From: Otis tarda
Taxonomy: Eukaryota > Chordata > Aves > Otidiformes > Otididae
DNA length: 64,000 nt
Reading direction: 5' to 3'
NCBI GenBank assembly: GCA_026413225.1
Contig: CM048557.1
Span: forward strand, 20,252,871-20,316,870
The notes below the pieces were generated by a model. It saw only the letters and a list, made by a program, of their open reading frames with translations. It did not search any database and was not told the DNA's origin. Made by a program: the position numbers and the translations under genes. Below are positions 50,601-61,765 of the stretch, piece after piece (within the stretch, counting starts at the first letter, position 1; each line of letters opens with the position of its first letter).

Positions 50601-53600
50601 TGGGTGGGGAGATGTCCCAGCTTTGTTTGAAACATTAATATTTATATTTGAGATATCTATCTATGCTCTGGCAGTCCTTCGGTGCCAGGGCGAGCCAGAA
50701 GCTCTCAGGGTTTTGTTGCACAGCAGAGGCTCTTTGGGGCAGGAGCTTATTGTGTACCTAAACCTAAGTCTGCTCAAAAGGGGATTTCTGGCTCAAAACC
50801 ACATGCCCATTTGACCCAAAACACTCCACACATATGTGCTGTACCCGAGGTAGGTAGTTTCCCCAGAGCTTGTGGCAGAGATGTGCGCTGCAGTGTGGCC
50901 AGTGGACCGGTGGTGAGGGTGCCCCGGGGTGCAAGAGCCAGGCTGGCGGTCCCAGCTTCAAGAGCATGGAGGTTCAGAAACACAACCAAAATCCTCCTTG
51001 GAGGAATGCCACCTTTAAACACAAACTGGAGCAAGAGCAGCAGCAACCCAACTCGTCATCACTCCAGGTCACTGGTTGAGCCCGTGGGTTGACAGGCTGT
51101 TTGCTACCCCGGCTCTGTTCATCCCATGGCCTTGGTGCAAAGTCTTATTCCAGCACCACATCTCCAGCAAGTTTTCCTCCAACATTTGCAGGATTGTTAT
51201 TAACGTTTCCCCTCTATTTTTGGGGGGGTTCCTGGTGCCCCTGCCACTTTGCCCTTCCAGGCAGCTGCAGGCAGGGATGCGGAATCCAGCTGTGGGCCGT
51301 CCTGCGCTCCATCCCCTGGCAGTAGCTGGGACTGCAGGAGAAGGGAAAGCCGTCACAAGAATCTGGCTTTAACAGATTCCCTGCATTTTTGTGGTGCCCT
51401 ATTTCGGTGACAGAGCCACAGATAATTGCTTTGCTCGGGATCTTTTCCAGGTTGTGAGGACGGTGAAGCCCAACAGGAGAGGATGAATTCCTCAGGAAAG
51501 GTTCCAGGAACTAAAGCTGCACACAAGCTAAAGGAAGAAATCAGGATGTAAAAGGCCTTTTTGGAGACGAAGAAGGCACAGTGGTGCAAGGTTAGCAAGG
51601 GCCAAGGCGAACGGCTTGGAAGTCACTCCCAGTCCTGTGTTCTTAAATGGGATGCATAGCTAAACGGGGCAGTCAAAGCAACGGCTCCACAGGGTGAAGA
51701 TTAAGGGAAAGCGTCTTGAGAATGACATCTGGGCTCTGTAGTCAAAACCATAAAGAAAAAACCAGGCATGACGTCCAGGCTTGGTGCTGCTTGGTGTGCC
51801 CAGGGTGAGGTCAGCGATCTTGCAGGAGCAAAGGAGCACTTTCCAAGAGGGCCTTCAGCCTCTGATGGTCCTCCCACCTCCTTGCCATAAGCCAGGCTGA
51901 GCCAGGTGCTCCTTCCCCACCCCAGCTGCATGAGGCAGAGGTTATGCTCATGCCTTCCTCACCACTGGTTCCTCACCACAGAGAAGCACCCACACTTCGG
52001 TCAGCCAAAACACATGTGGGTGCAAAGGGAGACACTTTGGACACCTGCCTTTTAGCACCTGCACTGGGACTGGGACTGAAAAATAACCTGTCTACATTTC
52101 ATCACAACTCGGGTCAGGTTTTTTCCTCGTTTGGGGTTGGAATTCATTATTTCAGGACAAGTTGTCAGCATTTGGAAAAATGCAGCCAGGTTTAGCTTGC
52201 AAACATTTAAAAAGTGACTGAAGAGGCAATTTCTCAGGCAGGAGAGGAGCACGCTGCGGTTTGCACTCTGGGTGTGCTTTTACTAGACGTGGGTCAGATC
52301 TCAAGCTGTTTCACCAGGTTTTTTCTCTCACTGCTGAAATCAGCAGAAGCCCAGGGGCCAAGACAGAATTTATTGGGGATAAGTTTTAAAAATCCCCCCT
52401 AAACGTTCCCATACCAGATAGGAAAAGCTGGGAACTTGGGTGTGCAAGATTTGCAGGTAAGCACGTCTGCAGAGCCAAGACCCTGCTGGGTCCCAGCCTC
52501 CAAAGCACAGGAGGTTTCTGATAAGTGGAAAAAGGGTAGAATTTTTTTCCATTGAAACTTCCACAGAATGGTTTATTGTCAGTGTAGGGTGGGTGGTGTA
52601 ATTCATATTTGATTTTCCGTTTTCTGATTAGAAAAGAGGAAGCTGCATTATTTTCAGACACGAAGTTACTTTTCAGAAGTTGGCAGTTCTGTAAAATACC
52701 CCCAATCTCAAAAACCAGAATTACAAAGCCTGAATGACAACAACCTGGAAATCTAAAGTTACGTTTATTTTCGTTATCCATTTTCTCCCAAAATCTGAAA
52801 AACCTTGTGTGGGAAATTTCAGTGAGAACAACCACAGACATCCTGGAAATCCTGGCATTTACCAGGTAGGAAAAAAAAAAAAAAAAAAAAAAGCTATATT
52901 TTGGTCAGCTCTTTCAGCAGCAGAAAGGAGCTCAGAGGAGCCCAAATAGTTCATCCACCTCCTGCCGCCAGTCCTGAAGCCAGTTGGGGATGGAGGGAAA
53001 GTATCAAGGCTCGGATCATTTCCGTGTGTGCTTCTACAGGCTTGCTTCACTTCCCTTTACAGTCCCAGGTCTGCTCCCGTCTGCTGTGCCCAACAGGACT
53101 GGGCAGGAACGCAAGAGCCAGCCTGGCATTGGGCTCTGAAAAAAAAACGGCCCCCTTCCTCCCTGCTGCACGCAGGAATAATTCACCCAGAGACAATGCT
53201 CTGGCAATGACTTTCCAGATCAATTTATGGCCTGACCTAAAGCTTTCTTCCTATCCAGGGTGAAAGGAGAAGGAAGACAGGATATTTTCTTTTGTTCAAA
53301 ATAGGTGTCTTTGGTGAGGTCAGTCTAAATCAGAGGGAATTTGGGGTGTGAACACTGAATCTGCTCTCTGCTGCAAGTCGGTTGTTGAGGAATTATGCTG
53401 CAGATAAGGAGAGAGCCTGTAAGCAGGTTTAAAATGTCCTAAAAAGTTGGTAAGGTAGTTAAAAAAAAAAAATCCCAAGGTATAGTCTGGCTATTTCTTA
53501 TATAAAGTGAATCTGTGAATTCCCAGGACATCGCTCTTCTATCTGTGGCTTCCCGGAAAAGGAAATAATACAGTCAGATTAGCTCCGGGAAAGCGGCAGA

Positions 53601-56600
53601 CTTCCCTTCCTCTCCAGATAAGCTGGAGCAGCACAGCCCATCCAGGAACCCAGAGGACATGGTTTGTCACCCAGCCACCAAGGACCTCACCAGTCGGTGC
53701 CCCACAGCGGCTCCCCTCCGTTCCCATTCCTGTGCGCATCGCTCCCCTTTTCCTCAAAACCGGAGCTGAGCCCTTTTGGGTAAGGGATCACGCACACAGG
53801 AAGTGGGGGCAACTTTGGTCCTTTCTTTTCTAGGCAGTGTTAACAACTCGGCAGCCCAAAGAATTTGTCTTGCAATCCCCTCTGTGGCTCGGCTTTCAAT
53901 TCTCTATTCAAGCAGCATGAATGAACCGAAGCCTTTATTTGCATTCTCTTCAAATCGCCCTCCACCGCTAGCATGAGACCTTTGGAAGTTTGTTGCGAGA
54001 GTAGCAGAGCCAAGATATTTTAGCCGGGCATGATGCCCCACCACGACCGCAAAAATCGCTTCAAAGCAACTGCTGAGTCAGAATAAAGGGGGCTGGATGC
54101 GTTTGCTTCCCAAAGATCACAATGCAAAGCCCGGCAGGAGGAGGAGCGGGAAGGGAGGTCAGTGGATGAAGCATTCCCTGTCCCTGAGTCACTTCTCCTG
54201 AAGGAATTCATAAGATCTGGCATCTCCCAAGCACATCTGAGAGCAGTGAATGGCCTGGGCCACACGGGTTTGAGGGAGGCTTTATAAGAAAATCCCACCC
54301 TGGACCACAGTTAAGGATACCCTTGGCTATTGCTCATCCTCAGGTTTGGGTGGGGTAGGGGGCTACCACTCCCCACCCTGCTGTAGCGCAGGGTCAGTGA
54401 GCTTGCAGCATCGTGTTTGGAAGCTGAGGAGCCATGTGCTCCAATATGGAAAGTGCATAGGGTTGCCTTCAGGCTTCCCTCCTTGAGATCCCAAAAAAAA
54501 AGGGGGAAAAGTACCTTTGTTCTCCTTTGGCCTTCACCTTGCTGCAGTTTTTAAAAAGTGGCCCTGTCCAAGCCCTTTATGTTATTTTCAGTTCTGGAAA
54601 GCAAAGTGTATTCATAAGGACTATTTTTTTTCTTAAGTTTTCTACAGCTTTTTAATTGATGGAGTATTTTCTTCTGTACCTCCTGGAGGAGGCTCACTGT
54701 GTGACATGCACCTCCAGGACAGCTCCTGCTTTGGAGAGGAAGGGAGCAACGTCAGCTGCAGAGAGCTCAGACAGTGCCTGGGTCCCCAAAATGGACAAGG
54801 GGCCATCCCTCTCTCCCTGACCCTAGGTGGTCACCACTCCCTCCTCTTCCTGTCTCCACCAAGGGACCTGCTGTCTCCTCTTCCCAGGAGGCACAAAAGC
54901 AAGGGAGTGGTGGGGAATGGCTATCATGACCCCTTTCTCTCTCTCTCTCTCTTCTCTCTTTCCTTCTCTCTTCCGCTCCAGCCCTGGGTAATCACCAGCT
55001 GAGCCCTTGGTGTGTCCAGACTCCCATCTCACCCAACACCCAAACCTGCCAAGAAAATATTGGACTGCATCTTGAGCTGAGTAGGAGAGGATGGTACTGC
55101 CCCATCTTAAGATTTCAAAACAATTCCCACCCCGTGTTTGCTGAAACCTCCTGGAATTTTTCAGCAGAAGGATATGAGTCCACCCCGGGGTAGCCCAGAG
55201 CCTGGTGGTTAGCGTGTGATCTTGAGCAATCAGGCGGAGAGGATGAAATCCCTGCTCTGATGCCTGCAGAGTGGGCACCTGAACCTCCCGTGTCCCTTCA
55301 ACACTTTGAATCCTGCCTTGCTTAAACCAGTCTGGTCCTGTGGGAAGTGCTGATTTTGGTGAATCAACATTTTCCAAAAAGAAAAAACACGGCATTTGCA
55401 ATTTCCCAACGAGTTCTAATTGAGAGCATTCAGAAAAAGCAAACAAACAAATGAGCAAACCAAACAATGGCAGAGGGCAGGAAATGAGTTGGGCATTTCC
55501 GAAGAGCTGTCCTCGCCTAAGCATTGCTCCTGGGGCAGGAGTGCCAGCAGATAAACATCTCTGGGGTGGACACAGGAACCACCATGCTCTGTTGTGGGTG
55601 CTAGACCTTGCTGCAAGTGAAGACTGGTCCCTTTGGTGCTGAACACTTGTAGGTGATCTCTGTAATCCAAGATGCAGCTCTGGGGCTCTAGACTGCTCCG
55701 GTCTGCCCCTCTCCTCGGCATGACCCATGTGCCCCATTCCTAGAGAAGCCAGAGGTATCTCCACAGAGTTGGCTATATCTCTCTTCTTCCAGCTGTTTCC
55801 ATCACCACTACAGAGCACTTGGAGAAGTGTTGGTACCAGTCTGGCAATCAGGCACTCAAGAGTCTTCCTACACCACCTCTTTCTGTTCCAGTATTCATAC
55901 TTCCAACTTTTCCCATCAGCAGACCTGTACAATTTTGTCAGGTAGGTACAGATGGAAATCTCAGATTTGCACTAGGAATTCTCTATCTTGTCTCAGGAGA
56001 GCCTCTCTGCTCACTTTCTTTCCATGGACCTTTGATGCTGAGTGCAGGATCTCAGTCCTAGGTGATGCAGGACAAGGCTGACTCCAACAGGTCTTGGGTT
56101 TTCAGCTGTGGAGGGGAGCACTTCTCTTGGATGTGCTTTCCCTCCAGATCATGCAAGCAGACTCAGTGCTCTGCCTTTGGGATGAAGGGGCATCTCCTTG
56201 GGGAGGATGGATGTATGTGATTGAAACTCCGTTGCGTACCTGAATATGATGTGGCCTTACCATGAGCGATAGTCCTGCTATTTTTACTGCAGTAACACCA
56301 GCCCTGACCTCATAAGGCACCAGGACAGGTAGGAGAATTGCTTCTAGAAGTCCCCTTTAGAAACAACCAGAGCTGTATGCTGTGAGGTTTGGTGGGAGCC
56401 AAGTATCTCAGAAACATCTTGCCATGCTTTCGTAACCACAAGATTTTGGCCCAAGGCTACCTGTCACAGTTGCAAGCTCTGCTGTTGGGAGTACTCAGCA
56501 GCACCCAGAGGAAAGGGCAATGGAGAGGGATGGAAGGGTGGTCAAGGGGGAGCATCATCGGCAGAGCAGCACTGGCGTGGCAGCTACAGGAGGGGGCCCC

Positions 56601-57784
56601 TGTCACAGGCAATTGGATGCATCAAAGGAACCCATATGAAGGGTCACCACAGGGAATTGCTGGTGCTTTCTGATTTCCTATTTTATGGCTGTATCTTCTT
56701 CTCAGCAGCAACTCCAGCTGCTCTTCCAGCCCTTCAGTTTGCAGAGGTTTTGCTACTTCTGTGCTCATGATAGGATTAGGAGCAACACATCCTGTCAGGG
56801 ATGAGATGGCAGCTTCCATCCATGTGGCTCCGATGGATGCAGTGATCTAGTTTGGGAAAAGAGGCTGTTAATACCACAGCCTCCTCTCAGACCAGCTTTC
56901 AATATCCTCCACCAGCAAAATGCAGCCCTGCCCATTGCTGCCACCTCTGCCAGGCTGAACCCATCCCACAGTGACCTTCTGCACAGCTTCTGCTACCCTG
57001 GCACAGGAGTCCCTCAGCAGAGGACACACGACTCTTCCCCACATTCTCTGCCACCCCAGCCAGCTGCATTGCCATGGCAGCTTTTCCTCCCAGAAAGCGG
57101 CGATTTTGGGGCCAGCTACTTGAAAGAGGTTTGCAGCAACAGGAGTAGGGATGGTTCCCTGAAATGCCCAGCTCTTGGCCAATACACTCAAAACTCCTTT
57201 TGGATGAAATGTGCTTTCTGCACATGACTTGTCAAATACTTGTGAATGACAAGCACATCCCACAGCAGGGACTCTGCCTGGGCCTCCTATAAGCAGAAGA
57301 GGGGATTGGACTTTCTAAATTGGTCATGGCAGTCATCCACAGTTTTTCTTGGTACAATTAATAGATGACTTAATTCTTTGCTTAAGCTGAACTGTTTCCG
57401 TTTTGCAGCTGAGGAAGTTTGGTCTCCCGGCTCCCTCGCTATATTTGGATTGCGAACTGCAGGAAGTTGATCAGCATGACGTTTCCATAGATATTGCCCC
57501 GTAATGTTTCCTGAGAAAGATAAATTTTGCTCAGACCTCTCTGCCCTCTCCTCCTTGTCGCCCAGGCTCCGGGTGTACTGCGTGCTCTGCGTACCCGCTT
57601 TTGCACTGTGTAATCCTCCTCCATTCCTACCAGGGAGTTCCTTTGGATGGCAGAAGTGTAGTGTGAAGTGACAGGTGGCTCCAGGACCTTTTAAAACTGT
57701 CTAACCCAAGCATGGATGACAACACCCTAAAGTAAACCTCAGCGTCCCCTCCCTGAGACGTGAATGCATGAACCGGCACAGTCT
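47672..57784. other. Intergenic DNA between CR1 copy and INS
   Basis: It holds two short direct repeats (49459-49490 and 50407-50432), an A22 run at 52868-52891 and a (TC)n tract at about 54930-54975. It also holds an unusually long 369-codon minus-strand open frame at 54823-55932 with no recognised homology. No gene is called. Confidence 0.5.
54930..54975. repeat. (TC)n-rich tract
   Basis: TCTCTCTCTCTC followed by imperfect CTTC units. It contributes the ERKREGKREER-like stretch of the long minus-strand open frame. Confidence 0.9.
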
Positions 57785-58024
57785 TTCAAATAGATCCACA
57801 ACATTTATTCAATTGCTTTGAAGGTGCAGTAGCATAAGTGCGTGTTTCTACCCATGGCCCGCGAGCTCCCTGCCTCTGGCTTCGCTGTTAGTTGCAGTAG
57901 TTTTCCAGTTGGTAGAGGGAGCACGTGTTGTGACAGCATTGCTCGACGATCCCTCGCTTCACTTTCTCGAACTCCTCCTGCTGGAAGGGCAGCTCCCCTA
58001 CCTCACCATGCAAGGGACTGCTCA
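57785..58024 (-). CDS. INS: INS exon 3 (rest of C-peptide, A chain, 3'UTR)
   Basis: The acceptor is TTTCCTGGCAG and the exon starts at 58024 with TGAGCAGTCCC. It encodes [13 protein letters not shown] through KVKR and the A chain to TAA. The 3'UTR is about 100 nt, ending after AATAAA at 57809-57804. The 3' end near 57785 is inferred from that signal. Confidence 0.93.
57804..57809 (-). terminator. INS: INS polyadenylation signal AATAAA
   Basis: The AATAAATGTTGTGG sequence on the minus strand begins about 80 nt after the TAA. It is followed by a GU-containing stretch (CTGTGCCGGTT), which matches the short 3'UTR of insulin genes. Confidence 0.88.
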
Positions 58025-61002
58025 CTGCCAGGAAAGAAAAAGATAAGGCATGGGACATCACACAGCATCAGCCCTGGCTGTTGAACCCCACGGGGACCAC
58101 CTTTGCAAACACCAGATTTTTAAGCCAGAGTTGGCTGGAAAATGGGGAGGCAAAGGTTCCCCCAGGTTGTTGCTGCTTGTAGCACCTTCAGGCTCTGTGT
58201 TTCCTCTCCCAAAATAATCCTATGGTGCTTAGAAAGAGCCAGGCCGAGTGGCTATATCAGCAGGGTGAGGAATGAGGAGATACAGGGGCTGCACTGAGGC
58301 AGGCATGTGGAGAACAGAAACCCTGCACCCTTCCTGGGGGGAGCAGCTAGTAAATAAGATGATAAAATGGGCTGATCTGCTCCAGAGAGATGAGTTGTTT
58401 GGGACTGCAACCTCCCTCAGGCAGTTACTCACTCTTCTGGGAGCCTGGCAAACAACTGGGATGTCCATGGGATTGCAAGGACAGTCCAGTCCTGGGGCTG
58501 GATGCATTTCCCAGCTGGTCCTGAACAGCCTGCTTCTGTTGGCTGCCTGGATATAGCCTCAAGCTGATGGCAAAAGCGTTTGTGTGTGCCCATGTTCACA
58601 GCTGGGAACGAGTTTTTAGAAGAAATGATGAATTGGGGTATTTGGACACAGACAAAACTCAACAGAATGTCTTGTTTGCTGGTGAGAACTTGAAAACTTG
58701 TGGACAAAACTGTTCAGGTTTTAGCTGCCCAATGGAAATATAGAAAATGGAAAATAAACCTGTGATTTTTCCTGTAGGAAGAAAAGAGGCCCTAACAACA
58801 AAAAGAAAATGCCTGGAAAGAGAGAATGAGGTTTCTAGAGCAATATGAAAGTACAGCACAAGATGCAAAATCCCCAAGCCCCCAGAGCATGATGGAATGA
58901 ATGAGGCACAAGAGTAACAAGAAATCATTATGCTAGTGTGCTAGGAGGAAAATTTAGGAGAGGTTTAGTCCAACATTAAGTAGAAGAGGAAATAACTAGT
59001 CAATGTTTTGTGATTTGCTTGTCTTAATCCTTCAAGCCAGCTGTGAGCAGACTATAAACACAAGCAGCTTGTGTGAAAAAGTGTTGGTGGCTCAGGCAAA
59101 AATCCTGGAACAAGAGGTAGAAAGTCTTCAGATACTTTCAAACTGGTTGGCCCTGATGAAATTCTCAATACAGGATTTAGGGACTTGGCTAACAAAACTT
59201 CCAACCCGTTTGTGGTGGTCTTCAGAAACAAACAATCAGAGAAGTGAGTAACTAACAGCCCAGCTGGCCATTCAGTACAAATCATGGCAAACCCTCTGCT
59301 GTGACATTACCTTGCTTCACCTTCCAAAGACCTCTAAGACTATTTCACAGGATGGTTGCATATGAAGGAGAAGGAATTAGATACAAGTGAGACCAGCGTG
59401 TACCCATCTCCAGGAGAGACATCATCCTTAATTATAGCTGGACCATTACAGGTCCTGGCCCCGTCTAGATACAAATACCATGTTGAAGAGCAGCTCTCTG
59501 GATTGCCTCATCCTACCTGCACTGCCATGCAGACACAGAGTGCTGGACCAGGGGCAGTGACCCAGCACCGAGCGTGTGCGAGCAGGGCAGTCATCTCCTC
59601 CTGCCTCCCAGCCCTTGCACTGTCAGTAGTCCAGGAGTCCTAAGGAGGGGAACCAAAGCAGCTCCACTAGCATTTCACCACCATGAAATAAGAAACAATA
59701 TAAAGCTGTGGGGCCTGCAAGCCTCTTGAAGCGCAACATTAGTACTAAAAATTACCTTTGAAACTATAGAAACATTGAAAAGATGGGATGCTGTTCAGTA
59801 AGAAATGGGAAAGGTGCTAAAGGTAGGCACAAAGACTGTGGCACAAAGACATCCGGACAAGGGTAGTAGTTCTTCGAGGACTGCTGATCCACCTGAGGGA
59901 GGACCAAGGCATCCAAGGGAGATAGTGATCACTATCAATCAATAGTGCAGTGCTGCTTTGAAAAAGGTAAACCATCTGTATAGGCAGGAACATGGTGTGA
60001 AAAACATGCAATATCATTCTTCCACTTTGCTCACTCTGCTTGGCACTGGCAAGGCCTCAGCTGAGGTCCTGTGCATTTCTCCAGACATCACCACTCAGTA
60101 AGGATGCAGACCAAATGCAGAACAATTTGCATGGACAGAGATCTAGAAAATATGACCTGAGAAGGTAATGGAGGGGGTGTAGAGGGGATTTTTTTTTTTG
60201 AGAGCAGGTTAAAACTAGACATGGGAACAGTCTTCAAATATTTTAAAAAGCAGCAATAAAGAATAAAGGATTAGACTCTTCCCCATGTCCACCATGGAGA
60301 AGACAAGAAATAATTTACAGCAAGGGACATTCAGGTTAGATATTGGGAAGAAACACTCAAGAAGAAAGTCAGTTAAGCATGGGAACAGGCAGTTTCAGAA
60401 GGCAGAAGCAGCTTCCTCACTGGAGGTTTTTATGAACATACTAGACAAGCATGGGTCAGGAATAGGATGTGGACAACTGATCCTGTCTTGGGGCAGAAGG
60501 AGGCTTCCTGGGTTCCTTCTACCTTTATTTTCTGTGAACCTCCCAGGCTGGTGTAATGGCCACACAAAGAAATACACAAGTTTGAGATTTCAGCCACAAT
60601 TCCTTTTGCCTCATAAATCCTCTTTCCCTGCCTGCCTTCCCATCTGCCTTTTTAACCTGAAGAGATTTTCATTGGCATTGTGATGTTGTTGGTATGTTAA
60701 AGGTATTCCTGGCATTCCCCATCAAGGACATTCCTGTTGTCACTGTCAAAGATAGGTGGTTGTTGCCTTTTGCATTGCATAGCATACAACTGCGTTCAAG
60801 GTCAGCCTGACTTACCTAGAGGCTGCTCAATGTCGCGTCGGGCTTTGGGGGAGTAGAAGAAACCCCGCTCTCCACACACCAGGTAGAGAGCCTCCACCAA
60901 ATGGGAGCCACAGAGGTGCTGGTTGGCAGCCGCCTGGCTGGTCCCGGGGCCGGAAAGAGCGAGGAGAGCCAGGAGAGGCAGCGATCGGATCCAGAGGGCC
61001 AT
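57888..61002 (-). CDS. INS: Preproinsulin (spliced, two coding exons)
   Basis: Insulin, secreted by pancreatic beta cells, is the ligand of the insulin receptor. The CDS joins 61002-60816 and 58024-57888 (TAA at 57890-57888), giving 107 codons plus stop as in chicken. Residues 1-24 are the signal peptide ([18 protein letters not shown]). Residues 25-54 are the B chain ([16 protein letters not shown] to FFYSPKA), 55-56 the RR cleavage site, and 57-84 a 28-residue C-peptide from DIEQPLV to EEFEKV. Residues 85-86 are KR and 87-107 the A chain ([20 protein letters not shown] plus N). All six cysteines and both dibasic processing sites are intact. His at A8 (CCHNTC) is the avian feature associated with high receptor affinity in chicken insulin. 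The C-peptide is split by intron 2 at a V codon (G|TG), the classical phase-1 position. The motif is unlike duck-type CCENPC, which argues against an anseriform. Confidence 0.99.
58025..60815 (-). other. INS: INS intron 2 (about 2.8 kb)
   Basis: The GTAAGT donor and GGCAG acceptor interrupt the C-peptide codon G|TG. The intron contains an ancient CR1-clade relic in the opposite orientation (59815-60560, possibly from about 59100). The remainder shows no recognisable element or ORF of known family. Confidence 0.9.
59815..60560 (+). mobile_element. Ancient CR1-clade (L3-like) LINE relic in INS intron 2
   Basis: In plus orientation it contains landmarks of old amniote CR1/L3 LINEs in the right order. 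These are a GGCACTGGCAAGGCCTCAGC stretch, CAGTCTTCAAATATTTTAAA, AGGTTAGATATTGGGAAGAA, TGGAGGTTTTTATGAACATA and CTGATCCTGTCTTGGGGCAG. Divergence is high and no long ORF remains. A weaker match from about 59100 (TGGCCCTGATGAAATTCTCA) suggests the element may extend further 5'. The 3' terminal repeats are not visible. Confidence 0.75.
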
Positions 61003-61053
61003 GGTGAGCAGGGTGAGGCCTAGGATTAAAAGGCTGAGGAGACACAGGGAAGT
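60816..61053 (-). CDS. INS: INS exon 2 (5'UTR part, signal peptide, B chain, start of C-peptide)
   Basis: ATG is at 61002-61000 in the context CACCATGGCC, a near-ideal Kozak sequence. The donor is CCTCTAG|GTAAGT, with the exon ending at 60816. The acceptor is either CCCTCCTAG (exon start 61053, chosen) or CTCCTCAG (exon start 61033). Both follow pyrimidine-rich sequence and only the 5'UTR differs. Confidence 0.93.
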
Positions 61054-61571
61054 CTAGGAGGGAGAAATAGGTTTTCATCAAGCATCTTACGTCTTTCTGC
61101 TCCTTTGGCATGAAAACTACACCAAAATAGCAGATGTACCTTCTAAATATGCCCTAGCTTGAGAGGGAAGGAGAGCTTTCTGCATCAAGCTTTATGAGTC
61201 ACAGTAAATGACTAATGATTATAACCAGAATTCCATCTCCATCCACATGCTCACATCAGTCCTAGCCTCCCTGCTGTCTTCCTTCAAAAGGTCAAACTAG
61301 ACAGGAAGAGCCATCCCACTGAGCCCTGTAGCATACGTGCCCAGGAGAGCCAAGACTAGCAGACACCTTCAGAGGAAAAACCCTCTCTTCCAAGATAGAA
61401 GGGGCTGTTCTTTATGATGATGGCCCAAAACAAGCACAGTGTGCTCAAAGATCTGAGGAGACCTCATTTTCTTGGAATAGCGAACCAGCACTTGTCACCA
61501 TCAGCTACATCAACTTAAGAAAACAGCTCTGCGAAACAGGTAGAAGCTAAAAGGGCAGCAATCACACTTAC
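61054..61571 (-). other. INS: INS intron 1 (about 520 bp)
   Basis: The 5'UTR intron lies between TTTAG|GTAAGTG and CCCTCCTAG. It has no repeats or ORFs of note. Confidence 0.8.
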
Positions 61572-61637
61572 CTAAAGAAGTGCCAGCAAGAGATGGAGCG
61601 AAGTTTGCTCTGAGAGATGAAGGCAGTTTGGTTGGTA
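61572..61637 (-). other. INS: INS exon 1 (untranslated)
   Basis: The donor TTCTTTAG|GTAAGTG fixes the 3' end at 61572. The 5' end is inferred to lie about 30 nt after the TATA box at 61667-61660. The exon is about 65 nt, the compact non-coding first exon typical of vertebrate insulin genes. It contains no ATG downstream of the predicted start site. Confidence 0.75.
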
Positions 61638-61659
61638 GTAACATCCTCATTCTCTCCCA

Positions 61660-61765
61660 TATTTATACGCTTTACATTAGCCCAAGTGACACAAGAGCTA
61701 GCAGGAGCCCCACCTCCTCGATGACGCTCTAGCCAAAATTTTTGCTGCTTGTGCACATTAATTTC
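61660..61765 (-). promoter_or_regulatory. INS: INS promoter: TATA box with CRE-half, CACCC-like and TAAT (A-box) motifs
   Basis: On the minus strand TATAAATA lies at 61667-61660. Upstream are a CTAATG homeodomain core (about 61680-61675), a GGTGGGG box (about 61717-61709), CGTCA (CRE half, 61726-61722), a CAAGCAGCA stretch resembling a MAF half site (about 61752-61744) and ATTAAT (61762-61757). These are the motif classes used by PDX1, CREB and MAFA at insulin promoters in other vertebrates. The assignments here are motif-level inference; TATA and the gene context are firm. Confidence 0.65.

Noticed and set aside
52868-52891. A22 run as the tail of a processed pseudogene
   Set aside because: Upstream sequence shows no recognisable coding similarity and no clear target-site duplication.
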